From assembly GCA_947561715.1 (NCBI GenBank), contig OX387202.1, positions 6,957,001-7,021,000 on the forward strand: a stretch of 64,000 nucleotides of DNA, written 5' to 3'. The notes under the pieces were generated by a model that saw only the letters and a list, made by a program, of their open reading frames with translations, had not been told where the DNA came from and made no database searches. Positions within the stretch are counted from its first letter, which is position 1. Each line of letters begins with the position of its first letter. The stretch is from Ascidia mentula (taxonomy: Eukaryota; Chordata; Ascidiacea; Phlebobranchia; Ascidiidae). Position numbers and translations under genes: made by a program. This document shows positions 23,988 through 36,040 of this stretch, in pieces.

Positions 23988-25904
23988 TACTATAATGCAC
24001 TGTCAATGCAAATATGCTCTTGTTGTGTTTCACCTAATTTATATATACATGCTTTTCTACAACGTTACATGAATTTATTGTTTGCCAATCTTAAATAAAG
24101 AAAACTTTTTGGTTCAAATATACAATTCAGTCTATTAAAGTTCTAAATATGTACAATAGCACCAGATTGTAAAATTCGTAGTTTACTACATGTGGAGGAT
24201 TTTTTCAGCGAATCTTAATGTGGTAGATTATTAGAAAGGTTTTTGTTTGGTAATGTGCTAGCTAATTGTTTTTTGCATGGATTATCAGTAAATTTTGTGC
24301 ACAACATTTTTTTGGAAAATGCACAAATTTTGTGTTTCCTTAAAAACTTAACAAAATGTGCATGCCTTTGGGTTGGAAAAAACAGTAGTGTGGAAGATAT
24401 CCTTTGCAAATTTTATTGGTAATCCGTGCAAAATAATTAACTAATACAGAAAAAAAGTTCACTGTCATGTCCATAGCAAAAACAAACACATAGCAAAAAA
24501 TCTTTCATGAAAATGACAAATTTGTTGTGCCTACTTCAGTGAACTTAACCAATGTTACAATCAACCTGTACCACGCTTCCACACATTTGACACTACTTTG
24601 AACAAACTTTTCATTTATTATAAAAAAAACTAAAAAGGTTTTTAACCGTCATCTTGGTATACAACTGAGTTTTGGGAACTTTATGTTCATAGTAAAATGT
24701 GATAATCTCATGTACGTATTGTTTATTATCTGGGGTCAATGTAAGGCTCAGAGGACTGACTACATGCCTTTTGCCAACCATATAACATTCACTTGAACAA
24801 AAATGCCCAACAGATATTGAAAGCACAATGCCTGACAATAAACTGAACTTACTCTCAACACAACAATGGTGTACACTAACTACGTCACTTCGCGAAAGCT
24901 GTAAGGAACTAACATTCTGCTGCGTCATGTTTAAGTAAGCAGTATTTGAAGTGTTTGGAGCATATAACATTCTTGCTTGGTGAAACAATCAATTCAAATA
25001 AACGTATTTTTTTGTGTTTCTAACAATAGCATAAATAAAAGAAATACAAGGACATGGGCACCGATAAAACCAATTATAAACAACAAAAACAATTTCAAAT
25101 TGATGCACTTCTGTTACTCAACGACAATTTTTCAGTATTGACGTTTTGCCTTCGTCTACCGAGGATTTCCTCATTACGCTTGGCAGTCACAGTAACAACA
25201 CAAGCAAAGCTGTGCAGTTGATAAGTCTGCAAAAAAATTGAATTGCAGACAATCATTGTGCCAAAATCATTCAGTGATCTTGTAACGGCAAATTTGCGCG
25301 TCTGGCACCGCGCCGTCGTCACACTAAGAAGGAATCTCAATTCCCGAAAACGAGTGATTTGGCACGGACACAGACACGGCCTCAATGACATTTTCACAAC
25401 ACGAACACGGTTTTCTGTGAAGAAAACGTACATTTATGATCCCAGCGATTCACTGATATTATGCCCAAAAAATTGCTTACCGGAGTTTTGAACCAGATCG
25501 AAAAAACCTCGGCAAACCAATCAGATTAATATTGCTGTACAAACTTATTCAAATAGAATATAGGCAACTATAGCTTCAATATTGTTGCCTTTGACACAAA
25601 TTACAGCACGCTTATACACGTCACCGTTATTTGACAAAGCATGGCAGAAGGAAAAAAGGTTCGTTTGCATTATGATGTCACATAAAACGCCAAATTGGCA
25701 CTGTGTTAAAATTCAATGACGCATGTGTGACGCAGCGTTGTGCACGAGTGATATTTTCGATGTTACAGGTTTGATGAACGGCATATATTTCTTTCTGCCC
25801 CATGTTGCAGCGTATACTAGTTGATTCGTTCAGGTTCTCTTTTAAAAACATACTAAATGGACCACTTCCTAAAAATTTGCAACGAACACTATACTCCAAT
25901 TACA
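23988..25904. other. Intergenic, no gene supported
   Basis: It holds the RNF34-like promoter and a fragment of repeat family B at 24393-24456. Minus-strand open stretches at 24611-24988 and 25095-25433 (the latter with an ATG, a mitochondrial-targeting-like Arg-rich start and a possible internal acceptor near 25225) resemble nothing I know. I do not call them genes. A small unknown gene here is possible. Confidence 0.35.
24393..24456 (-). repeat. Fragment of repeat family B
   Basis: GATATCCTTTGCAAATTTTA followed by TTGGTAATC and TTAACTAAT matches the 16.5 kb copy in order, with several differences. Only the right-hand half is present. Confidence 0.4.
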
Positions 25905-26091
25905 TGCAATGGCGTGATTGGCAGTATGAATAAGGTTTACCTACGATTATTGCAGACGTATTGCATTGAAGTCAGCAAACCTCGATGAATCACATTCCCG
26001 AAGACCTCGTCGAATCTGGGTGTAGGGCCTTGCTCTGTAAGTTAGGCTACAGGAGCTCACAGGTTAGAAAAGGATTATATTATAAGTGGTC
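25905..26091 (+). repeat. Left direct repeat (probable 5' LTR remnant)
   Basis: This 187-bp block (starting TGCAATGGCGTGATTGG, ending TATAAGTGGTC) recurs in the same orientation at 32773-32930. Shared anchors are GAATAAGGTTTA, GTTAGGCTACAGG and GGATTATATTATAAGTGGTC. Confidence 0.7.
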
Positions 26092-28361
26092 TTTCCGCCA
26101 GTATTGGTCTTAGGTACTGGTAGCAGTCGTTATGACGTAATAATGCGTTTCGTCCGTCGTTAGCGCTAGCGTTTGTTTACCCTAGAAGTACGGCCGAAGA
26201 CGGCAGTATATCGTGTTCCTTTGTCATAGGGAATTCATTGCTGTCGGGATCTGGAAAGCATACCATTCCTCGACTGGAATTGAAGGCGGCTTTGGATGCC
26301 GTGAAGTTGTCCCGAACTTGGATTTGGAGGACTCCGTTTGCGTGGAATATCTCAATCGTACTGCAGTCATTGCACTCCGACAGCAAATGTTTTCGCGTAA
26401 CCGTTTGGCGCAAATTGAGCGGTACGCGTGTGTGCACAACAGGCGATACGTCCCTATACCCACTTAAATCCAGCAGATCAAGCTTTGCATGGAATGACCA
26501 CAGAAGCAAGTCAGAATATGGCACGACAGGCCTCCGGTTTTGAAAATGAGACCAGAGAAATGACCTAATTTGTTTTCCGAAGGAATCTGCCCTTGGAGTG
26601 ATTTACAAGAGTTTAGACCTTGGCACAGAAGTTGGAATCTTCCTTACCGCAACGGATAATGCACCAACTGACCACTTTTTGTCGTGTAAATGTCTTAAGG
26701 TCGCAACTGCTTGCATTTCGCGCGTTCGTAGGCAGCCTACCTTAAAAAAATCGCAAAAGGTAATGTGAAAATTTTCAAGTGCCTCAGTGACTGCAGAGTA
26801 GTTATAAGTTGCCTAAAACGCGCTTGTGGAATACGTACAACGCAGCGCATTTTCCCAATGGTAGAGGCGATATAAGGTCTCCTCCAAACGACAAGGCGTC
26901 GCCCATTTACAAGCTGGATCCAGTACTGGTGAATGGTGTGTTACGAGTGGAAGGAAGATTGGAAAACGCCCGGATGGGCTATGAAGCGAGACATCCTGCA
27001 ATTATTCCACAGCCATCCCATCTAACAGATCTGCTAATCGACGGATGTCACTGCAAGAAGGTATAGGCCATGTTGGCGTTAACCACACGCTAAATGTTCT
27101 TTCTTGAAAATTTTGGATCGTTAATACTCGGGTGGCAACACGTCAAGTCCTGAGCAAGTGTTTGGTTTTTCGACGGCGTTTAGCAAGGGGTGCAGAGCAG
27201 AGCATGGCTGATCTGCCGCTGCAGACTTCAAGTCGACGAGCCACCTTTTGCCAATACGGGAGTAGACTTTTTTGTTCCGTTTACAGTGAGAGCGACGTCA
27301 AGCGATACGGCTGCGTTTTTACGTGCATGAGTTCTCGCACGATCCACTTGGAGGTTGCGCTGGATCTTTCAACGGATGCGTTTATCAACGGTATGCGACG
27401 TCATATCGCTCGCCACAGTCCTGTTATTCATATGTATTTGGATAACGGGACGAATTTTGTAGGCGCTGAGCGTGTCCTTCGAGAATCGAATACTGGAACC
27501 AGCGACAAATCAGCTTTCTGTGACAAAAAGCGATCTCCTGGAACTTTAATCCACCTTCTGCAAGCCATTTCAGGGGAGCTTGGGAACGGATGATACGCTA
27601 CGTTCGAAGAATTTTGACTACACTACTCCCCAAGAAGCCTTTGGATGACGATATTCTCCATACGCGCTGCTACTAGAGGTTAAAAACATCGTGAATTCGA
27701 GGCCACTAACCGACGTTCCACTGGAAGCTGAACAGGACTTGCCCCTTACCCCAAATCATTTGCTGAAGATCAATCCGTTGAAATCCGTTGGACTGCCACC
27801 TACCGTGACACCGCCAACCGAATGTTACATTCGACACAGTTATAGGGCGGTACAATTTCTGGCCGACGAAATGTTTTGGCGTCGCTGGGTGCAAGAATAC
27901 CCACGTTCAATCATGTCGAGGCAAAAGTTGCATGACAAAAGGGAAAACCTTTCTATAGACGACATCGTTCTGGTGATGAATCACAGCACTCCCCGGGGCA
28001 ATGGCCTTGTAGACGACATCGTTCTGGTGACGAATCACAGCACTTCCCGGGGCAATGGCTTCTGGGTCCAGTTCGGAGCTATATAGTTTCATGACAAGCA
28101 CGGAATTGTCAGGAGTGTGGAGGTGACTACGCTGGCTGGGGTCGTACGACGACCGATAACCAAACTTTGCCTGATTGTTCGCGCAGACAAAAATAACAAA
28201 CGAGCGAACGGAGAAGCACACCACGGAAAGGGACCCTAAAGAACACATGCGTCGCTCGAATCTTAAGTGTGTGTAAAAAGCTGGATTTGCATTTTATGAT
28301 GCTCTTCCCATTTTATCAGGGGAGGATGTAGATTCTCGCCGTCATTATTTGTGTGGTTAGC

Positions 28362-31300
28362 CATCGGTGTCATAATTCGTCATATTGTACGCGTACCTTA
28401 GATAACGTGTGTGTGCCTTATTAATGAACGTTATTTAAAGCCTGGCCAACAGTGTCAAAATCCGAATAAGAGCGACATCATGTGAAATAATAAGGTACGC
28501 GTGCGTTAATAAGCAGCACGTTCGCTATTAGTGCACATGCACCTTAATAGGATACATTTTATGGCCAACCGTGTCATAAGTCAAACTCATGTACGCGTAC
28601 CTATTTAACGAACATGCAACTTAATAACGTACTCGTAACTTAGTAACGTGCGCGCATGTTAAATGGGCCAATAGTGTCATAATCTTAGGTCAAATTACTT
28701 GTACTGTCATCGTCTTTTTTTTAAACAACAAATAGTTAGCTTCAAGTCACAGCTTATATGCGTCGATATGCTCTGTTTTCTGCTTTCACTATTGCAAATA
28801 TCACTCATGTATCCATCTAGTGCACAGTGTTTCTCAAACTTTTTCCAATCACGTACCGCTCATTTTGTTTTTTATCACACAGCGTACCACCGTATTACTA
28901 CACCATAACTGGTATGGCATACCACCAATGAATAACAATTTAGCCAATATCACCAGTTGCTTTTATTTCTTTATTGTGCATTTGTGACGCAGTAGTATCA
29001 ACGTGAAATTGTTGCACTGTAATTCTGACATCGTGTATTCACTGTGCATCAATTTCACTATTTTATTGTCTGTGGGAAACTCCGTCACGCATGATTTCCA
29101 GGAGATCAAATGCGACTTTTTGCATACGAAGAGATAGGAAACACGCAAACAAATTCGAATTACTTAAAACGTGGGTGGAGTTTCAAAACGAATTTCAGTA
29201 TGTTAAAATAAGTATTATACTGATTCGAATGGGTAAAAAAATAGGAAATAAATCATTTCCTTTTTTGAAATAACACGTCGTTTTTCCGAAGAATTTTTTG
29301 AAGGCCTTGTGCAAATGGAATGAAAAAGCGCAAGTATGCCTCTTTGCATTTGTTTTTGTTGTTAAGTGTGTTTCAACTTGCCTCTGCTGACGTAATCTAA
29401 CTGTGACGTAATCATGACGCAGATTGTGAGTACTAATCTGGCTAAAACCGCTTTGTTTGTTGTAGAAAGACGTTTCAAGGCAAAATAACGTAGTCTGCCA
29501 TAAGTAGACTATATTTTGAAGTTATTCCGGGTCTTCAGACATTTATAAATGTGCTGCTAATCTATTTTTGCATGTATCTTACATCTTGATGTAATATTTT
29601 AATAGGGTTTGATCAATTTTATGTGTTGGATATGTATCAATGCACTCCATAAACTAAAAAGTGACCAAACAAAAGTAGTAGATTTTGGTATTATGTCACA
29701 AGTTCGCATGTTGCAGTTTAAAGTAAAACTCTACTTAATCTGTCTTCCTTGCCTAAATTTGTATGTCCAAATTATCACATACTATTTTGCCAGAACATGA
29801 CAGAAGTAATATATTTCAGACAATCTTCAGGATTCTCAGATGAAAGAAGCAAGATTTTTGTACCAATCTCCACAAATTTATATCATTTGAATTCTGTCTC
29901 TGATGAAAACATTTAATGTGTTCAAAAATTAAAATTATTGTAAGTTTTATGGTGTATGATAATAAATTCTAAATCAAAATTTATGACTAACTCCTGTCTA
30001 GCAAAAACCACCACACAAAAAGTAAACAGGATACTTTGTTTATGTATAATTGCAAAGGAAATACTCATGTCATGCTAGCATCAGAATATATTTCAACAAC
30101 ATGAAACCCAAAGCTTCTTTGAAAAATACATTTTTGAATCTAAGTTTATGTATTGCTTATTTTTTATCTAGGTTTGTTTCTCCACACTGTTAATTTTGTA
30201 AACAACAACTTAAAAGAATTCATAAATATGTTTATGTATGGCAAATACACACAAGATTACATCTACATAACAAACTGACTCACATAGAAAAAACTGTAGG
30301 TGATTATGAAACATATCATATTACATAAATTTGTATGTATATTCTTCCAAACAATATTTTGCCTGTGGTAGGCTACTTAACTTCACCAGATTCACAAACA
30401 TTATTTCAGAGCAAGCAGCCCCAAAGCATTTCGACCTTTGGTCATCTGTTGATGTACATTGTAGTTAGGAATTGAATCTTGCATGAAAATCACAATACCT
30501 AAAAAACGCATTTTTACACGATAGGATACCTTATAACCGTATTTATGCCTATAAAATGACGTCATGATTACGTCAACACAGGTATGTTTATACATACTTA
30601 CCGTAAACCAAATATTACATAAGGTGGTATACTTACACTTTAAAACTTCCAATTTACACATGGTGTCCAAAAACTGTTCGACAAAACATCACCGTACCTC
30701 GGAAAGAAGGGTAGGAAATACTTAATATTTTTAATTATTGGAATCAATATAGTACTAACTTTAACATACTACAAATTCAGCTCGAAACTCTACCCACGTT
30801 TTGAGTAATTCCAATTTATTTGCGAGTTTCCTATCTCTTCGTATGCAAAATGTCGCATTTGATCTCCTGGAAGTCATGCGTGACGGAGACAATGGTTGCA
30901 CTACCATGAGAGTATACTATGATTTCACGTTGATACTATTGCGTCACAAATACACAATAAAGAAAACCGACATCATGTATTTGCAGCGGTTTTGGCTTCT
31001 GCAAAGTGTGGCAAATTGTATAGAGTAGACTAAATCGCGTACCACTTGAAAAGCTCTCGCGTACCACTAGTGGTACGCGTACCACAGTTTGAGAACCACT
31101 GATCTAGTGGAAATCTGTAGTTCGCGCCGTTTACTTTGTTGTCTCGCAACCGTAAAGAGAACCTGCAACGTGAGGTTTTACTGATATCAACTCTGCTCTT
31201 GGCAAACTTAACACAATTAAATTGTGACGTAAAGATGAAAACTTTGTAAAATTCCAACTTAACATGTGCTAAATGAGATTAATATAGGCACTTACCCTTA

Positions 31301-32357
31301 TAGATTAAACCAGGGATGGACAACCTTTAGCACAGCCGGGCAAAAGCTGCATTTGATTTGGTGACAAAAATATGTTGCCTTTGGTGTGTAAATCTTTACG
31401 AACCGCTTGATAAAAGATATGTGAAATTTATCTGCTCAGCTCAATATTGACAAACTAGGTATTCAAGGCTAAATACGTCGCGATTTAATTGTGTTGAGTT
31501 TGCAAAAGGCATAGTTAAATGCAGTAAAACCTTACATTGCAAGTTGGGGTCGCCAGACATGAGGAATATTTTTTGTCAGTCGCGCCAAAAAATAATTGCA
31601 GACTGGTCTAAACTAGTGACATTTGCAAAACTAAAAGCAGAAAACAAGAGCATATAGAAGCAACGCTAATCCTTCCCCTTCTTAAGTCACATACAGTTGG
31701 AATGTATTCGAACAAAACAGTGCGCAGGTTTCATAGCCAAGGCAAATAACGCCAGGAACGCATTTAACTCTTACTGAGGCGCGCAGTAATTCCACAGGCG
31801 CAAGTCACATTGCAACACTTGTTGATTACACGGTGAATCTAAAACGCCCTTTGTTAGGTCAACTGTAGGACACAAAACGATATAATTACACAACAGAAAC
31901 GTTTAAGATAGGGCAATTTATCATGCCGCCTGGAGGTTAGTATTAGTTACATCATGTTATGCGTTTGGCCGCATATGCGGATGAAACTTTCGTGCCATAG
32001 AAAAGTGCGGATAGTCTTTGAAAAGGTTGAATATCTTAGGCTAAGATTATGACACTATCGTCCAACTTAACATGCGCGCACGTTAATAAGTTTCATGTTC
32101 GTTAAATAGGTACGCGTACATGAGTTTGACTTATGACACGGTTGGCCATGAAATGTATCCTATTAAGGTGCATGTGCACTAATAGCGAACGTGCTGCTTA
32201 TTAACGCGCGCGTACCTACATTATTCCACATGATGTCACTCTTATTTGGATTTTGACACTGTTGGGCAGGCTTTAAATAACGAACACGGTCGTTAATAAG
32301 GCACACGCACGTTATCTAAAGTACACGTACAATATGACGAATTATGACACTGATGGC
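28362..32357. mobile_element. DNA element with about 330-bp inverted repeats and subterminal motifs
   Basis: The arms 28362-28692 and 32036-32357 are inverted copies beginning GCCATCNGTGTCATAATTCG. Inside each arm the motif GGCCAAC-N-GTGTCATAA recurs about four times, mixed with many TACGCGTAC and CGTTA words, like transposase-binding subterminal repeats. Without the nested hAT element it would be about 1.7 kb. No transposase frame is visible. It sits inside what appears to be the 3' LTR of the BEL/Pao fossil. No clear target duplication was found; the family is unknown. Confidence 0.7.
28825..31101. mobile_element. hAT-type non-autonomous element with long imperfect inverted arms
   Basis: The left end is CAGTGTTTCTCAAACT and the right end AGTTTGAGAACCACTG. 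Perfect 8-bp direct repeats ATCTAGTG lie at 28815-28822 and 31102-31109 (two extra bases CA sit between the left repeat and the element). The inverted similarity goes deep: 28963-29190 pairs with 30776-30965 (shared words GGAGATCAAATGCGAC, CATACGAAGAGATAGGAAAC). The 1.6 kb between is AT-rich without a transposase frame. The hAT superfamily assignment rests on end sequence and 8-bp duplication. Confidence 0.8.
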
Positions 32358-32772
32358 CATCCATATATTTGTCACGTTTATAATAGCAGTACTTACAACG
32401 TAATAATGTGTGTACGTCACTGCCTGTGTTATTCACTTACATCAGTGGCATTGTCTTGATCTGTTGGCGTGATTTCTTTCGTGAAGTTTAGTTGTTGCAC
32501 ATGGCTGTGCTAAATGTGCTCTTTTTATCCTGCTGTTTTCATATATTTTATGTGCTAGGAGCCAGTTAACTATCGAAAATTATTGCTCATTGAATTGTAT
32601 GCTTATACAAAGACATTTATGGCTTGCTTGAATTTTTGTTGCAAAAAAAACGCGTATTTCGACGCTGAATAACCTGTTTACGAGCACTGGCAGTTGGCAA
32701 GCGCTGCCCACGTGTGCTGTGGGCGTAACAACTATATTACAAACCATTCATGAATAACGCAGTATTTTTTTG

Positions 32773-32930
32773 TGCAATGGCATGATTGATAGGATGAATA
32801 AGGTTTAGATACGTTAATTGTAGACGTATTGCATCAAAGCCAGGACCTCGTTGAATCTCGGTGTAGGCCTTTCTCTGTAGGTTAGGCTACAGGTGCTCAC
32901 AGATTAGAAAGGATTATATTATAAGTGGTC
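32773..32930 (+). repeat. Right direct repeat (probable 3' LTR remnant)
   Basis: Same-orientation match to 25905-26091, from TGCAATGGCATGATTG to ATAAGTGGTC, with small deletions and substitutions. Similarity stops abruptly after GTGGTC in both copies, as expected of an element end. Confidence 0.7.
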
Positions 32931-33104
32931 AACGAACTTTATTGCTGTAGCATAGATCTTCGGTAGCATGCTTACCGCGGTTGTGCATTTCTATGTCCGA
33001 CCCATTGTATGTGGGCTTTTCGGACTATTTTGATAATGGACATTTTAGGTAGTTTCAGACACTTGATTAAGAAGACACTTTATTAGTCTCGAACAGGTAT
33101 ATTG

Positions 33105-33240
33105 TTGGAGGTCACATGAGGAAAGATCGGCCAAGGCGCCCGACCCATATAGGCCTACCAACAAGAATAGCTGATTGAGATACCTGTCCAGGTTGACCTA
33201 GGGTTAAATCCCTTAGCCGTAAAAATGCTCTGGCACGTTA
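33105..33240 (+). repeat. Possible degenerate tRNA-related SINE
   Basis: It contains GGCCAAGGCGCCCGACCC and then GGGTTAAATCCC, in the same order as the clearer copy at 55345-55590 (GGTCAAGCGCCCGACCC, GGTTCGAATCCC). The B-box is degenerate. Ends are not defined. Confidence 0.35.
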
Positions 33241-33824
33241 ATCTAGTCCGTTGCTTCTTCACTTTCTTTAGTTCACGACATTTTGGTTTGAAGTCATTAT
33301 CACTATGATTGTTTTATCATAGCTGCTGTGAGAAATGTATTGCCCAGCCCTATGATTTAACAAATAATCTGAAGGTGAATTCACATATTGAGCTGTGGAC
33401 ATTACAACCACGGAGCCTATTGTTTAGAGTGGATATGGTGGTCAAGTATTACTGGTGCTATGGTACACCATTTCATAATGATGATTTCGTACATTTTAAC
33501 CGCAACACACCATTACAAAGAAACGCATTTCTTTCAGAGTAAAATCGTTTGTGAGCGGTTTTAGTTTAAATGTTGTTCACAAAGTCGAGGTGTTGCAGTG
33601 TACCAAATGATTCCGGAAAATGACCTTCCGTATTAGTTACCAAGAAACAACAGGGTGGTAGTGACAGACGCGTAACATCGGTTTTGTAAAGGGGAGTTTC
33701 CCACTGAACAAAGTATCGATGAGTCGTCAGATAAACACTAAAGTGTTTGTCTTTCTGTTGTGTGGCCTTTTAAACAGGTTTACACCTCACTGTCTTTTGT
33801 CGCAATATTTTTTTTCTTGTAGAA

Positions 33825-34795
33825 ATGTGTGACAAATTGCGAGACCCATGTTTTGCTGTGAGGTACATTTTTAATATCGAGCTGCAGGTTGGACTTGAGG
33901 TTGGAACGTCAAGGTGGAATCCAAGGGAGAAGACAAACAATAACAAACGTAAGTGATATCAATATCAGAAGCGACGAATCGTTTCTTTCCTGAAGGGAAT
34001 TGTTCAGAACTACAAAATAAAGAGCAACAAGTGTGTGAAACAAAAACCTTGCAAAGTAGGACAGAAGAAAATTATTCGTAAGTACGCATATAAGTCTTGC
34101 CCAAGCCACTTTTACTAACAGTTCCTGTTAAACTTAGTCAAATCAGCGTGATGAAGGAAGATGTTATTCGTTTGGGATTTCGGCCAAACTTGCCATATAT
34201 CGTTTGGAGACTTGAGGGGAACGAAATTACTTGCAGACATTTCTCTATGGAGACTGGTTGGTTCAGTCGCAAGGCGGTTAAGTGTAGATTTGGCGTTAAG
34301 ATCCTAATCAAACGATATCATTGCAAATTTATCATGATAAAAATTAGTAGTTCGGAAGCATTTGCAGTTGTGTTTGAAGATGGTACAATGGTTTGTAGCA
34401 GCGGTCATGGTTATAGAGATGCATGCGCATCTATCTCTCAATATTTAAACGTACTCTTAAGTCTAGGTTGTCAAGTAAATTTACGTTCTTTCAATGCATT
34501 TTGTCGTGTGAGGTACCCGTTTAACATATGCTTACACAGTCTTGTTACCACGGGTTTGGGTTGGATGTCACACTTTTGTGATTCCAACCAACAAATAAAA
34601 AAAACAACCAATCCTAACTATGTCATGTTCTATTTTGTTGACATCGCAGTTCATGTAAGAATATTTAGTGACGGACACATGTTGGTTTTGGCTGATAATA
34701 ATGATGACATGGCCGTTGCATTGACCCGAGTTTATCCCCAGTTGCGGCGCCACCGTGTGTTCGGATCGGGTCTTGCTGTTACAGTAAAACTGTAG
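33825..34795 (+). CDS. Highly divergent TATA-binding-protein-fold (TBP-like) protein
   Basis: Two exons, 33825-33948 and 34122-34795, join in phase 1 across a GTAAGT donor and a CTAACAG acceptor, giving 265 residues. Residues about 105-161 (KRYHCKFIMIKI, AFAVVFEDGTMVC, then a helix ending LLSLGCQ) and 165-255 (RVRYPFNICL, NPNYVMFYF, VHVRIFSDGHMLVL, VALTRVYPQLRR) follow the two halves of the TBP saddle. TBP equivalents are ALIFSSGKMVC, LGF, VKFPIRL, LLIFVSGKVVL and IYPILKGFR. The Phe that ends strand 3 in each half is kept (VVF, RIF), while the partner Phe appears as Tyr. The first 100 residues (VRYIFNIELQVGLEV, FRPNLPYIVWRL) may hold another half-like unit. TBP-family members nucleate transcription complexes on promoters; the role here is inferred only. 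A strong acceptor ends 2 bases before the ATG (trans-splicing?). AATAAA is at 34971. Confidence 0.65.
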
Positions 34796-36040
34796 ATCTG
34801 TATGTTACTTTGTAGTTATCGTTATTTTCAAAACTGCGATTGTGTGGAACTTTCTTGATTACTGAGATTTACTCATATATGCATTTCTATCCATTCGTTT
34901 TCTTTATAAATGTTTATTTACATCATGTTTCTTCTGTAAAAACTCTCTTATTTGTCTACACTTGCTTTATAATAAAATTTACATCTCGATCATGAATGTT
35001 TTGCCTTATTACAAAAGTTAATTAGAATGTTGCCTAATATATGGATCAGCAAAAGTAGTGCAGAGTTGTGGTTAACCTGAATAGAACATACAACTTCGAA
35101 CTATCTGTAGACTTAACAAGTTATATAAGATAAAAACCAAAGTCATTTGTCTTTCTGTTGTTGTTGTTATTGTCCACTGTCGGGAGATTCCTATGCACAT
35201 TTTAAGGGTTTTACCTGTTAGCTTATTATAAAAAAGTATCTGCGACAAATTTGTAATTTTTTTACATATAATGGCACAAATTTGGGCACCAACAACATAC
35301 TATTTATTTAATATCGTGTATACACCACAATGTCTGTTTCGTCCATCCACAGTATTATACCCCCATAAACAATATCCATGAAATGTAATCCAGCGATGGC
35401 TTTAAATGTCCTGCTGGAAACCATCATGGTTCCTAAATTCCGTCAACAAATTATGCGGATATTCTGAGTTTTTAAAATTATGATGACAGAAGATAGTAAA
35501 AGTAATTATATTTTAAAGGCATAGTCGTTTTTTTCTGATGAATGTATATTGACAAAGATAAATGTTGGTTTGAACCTGAACGCAGTGCGAACTTACGGTA
35601 CACATGTAACGACTATAAATTCGGTCGGATCACCAGTTGGTAAACCTTAAAATTCGGCAATGGAGAGGATATTGATAAGGAAAACGGGCTGGCCCAAACA
35701 GTACATTACACTTTCAATTATAACTTGTCATTATTTTGACGCCAGTGTATAGCTGTCCTGTCGGATGTAATTCAGTTATAATAACATCGCGAATAGATTA
35801 AAAACAAGTTGGTGCACTTTTCGTATTCAACTACAAATTGCAATGTTTTCTTGTTTATTTTCTCTGGAACGACGATACAGGAGTAAACACACACAACAGT
35901 AACTGAATAGATCATGGAATGAATGCATACACACGCAAACAACAACAATAATAATGTTATTAGTAACACTAAATGTTCAACAGCACGATGCGTTACAAAA
36001 ACAAATTTTTCAGAAAATGTCACAAAAGGATTTTGTGACG
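34796..36040. other. Intergenic between convergent TBP-like and CEP112 genes
   Basis: It holds both 3' UTRs. AATAAA at 34971-34976 serves the TBP-like gene. A minus-strand AATAAA (35853-35858), 183 bp past its stop, serves CEP112. No other gene was seen. Confidence 0.5.

Larger units (their letters stand above)
25905..32930 (+). mobile_element. BEL/Pao-type LTR retrotransposon fossil, interrupted by nested elements
   Basis: Between 26.2 and 28.1 kb the plus strand retains decayed pol-like sequence of the BEL/Pao family: RNase H-like, integrase zinc-binding, integrase core and integrase C-terminal parts, in that order. A purine-rich tract near 28318-28330 is followed by what looks like the beginning of the 3' terminal repeat. 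The direct repeats 25905-26091 and 32773-32930 are the probable remains of the two LTRs. The upstream gag/protease/RT part is missing or unrecognisable. The element is broken, with several disruptions plus two nested insertions. It is moderately old, as the repeat copies differ at roughly one site in ten by eye. The outer limits are uncertain. Confidence 0.7.

Noticed and set aside
24611-25433. Two minus-strand open stretches as a possible small gene
   Set aside because: There is no recognisable homology and the stretches cannot be joined with confident splice sites; left as intergenic.
33309-33542. Upstream exon of the TBP-like gene
   Set aside because: The frame is open for 77 codons, but no donor joins it in phase to the exon at 33823 and no TBP-like pattern is clear; kept out pending transcript data.
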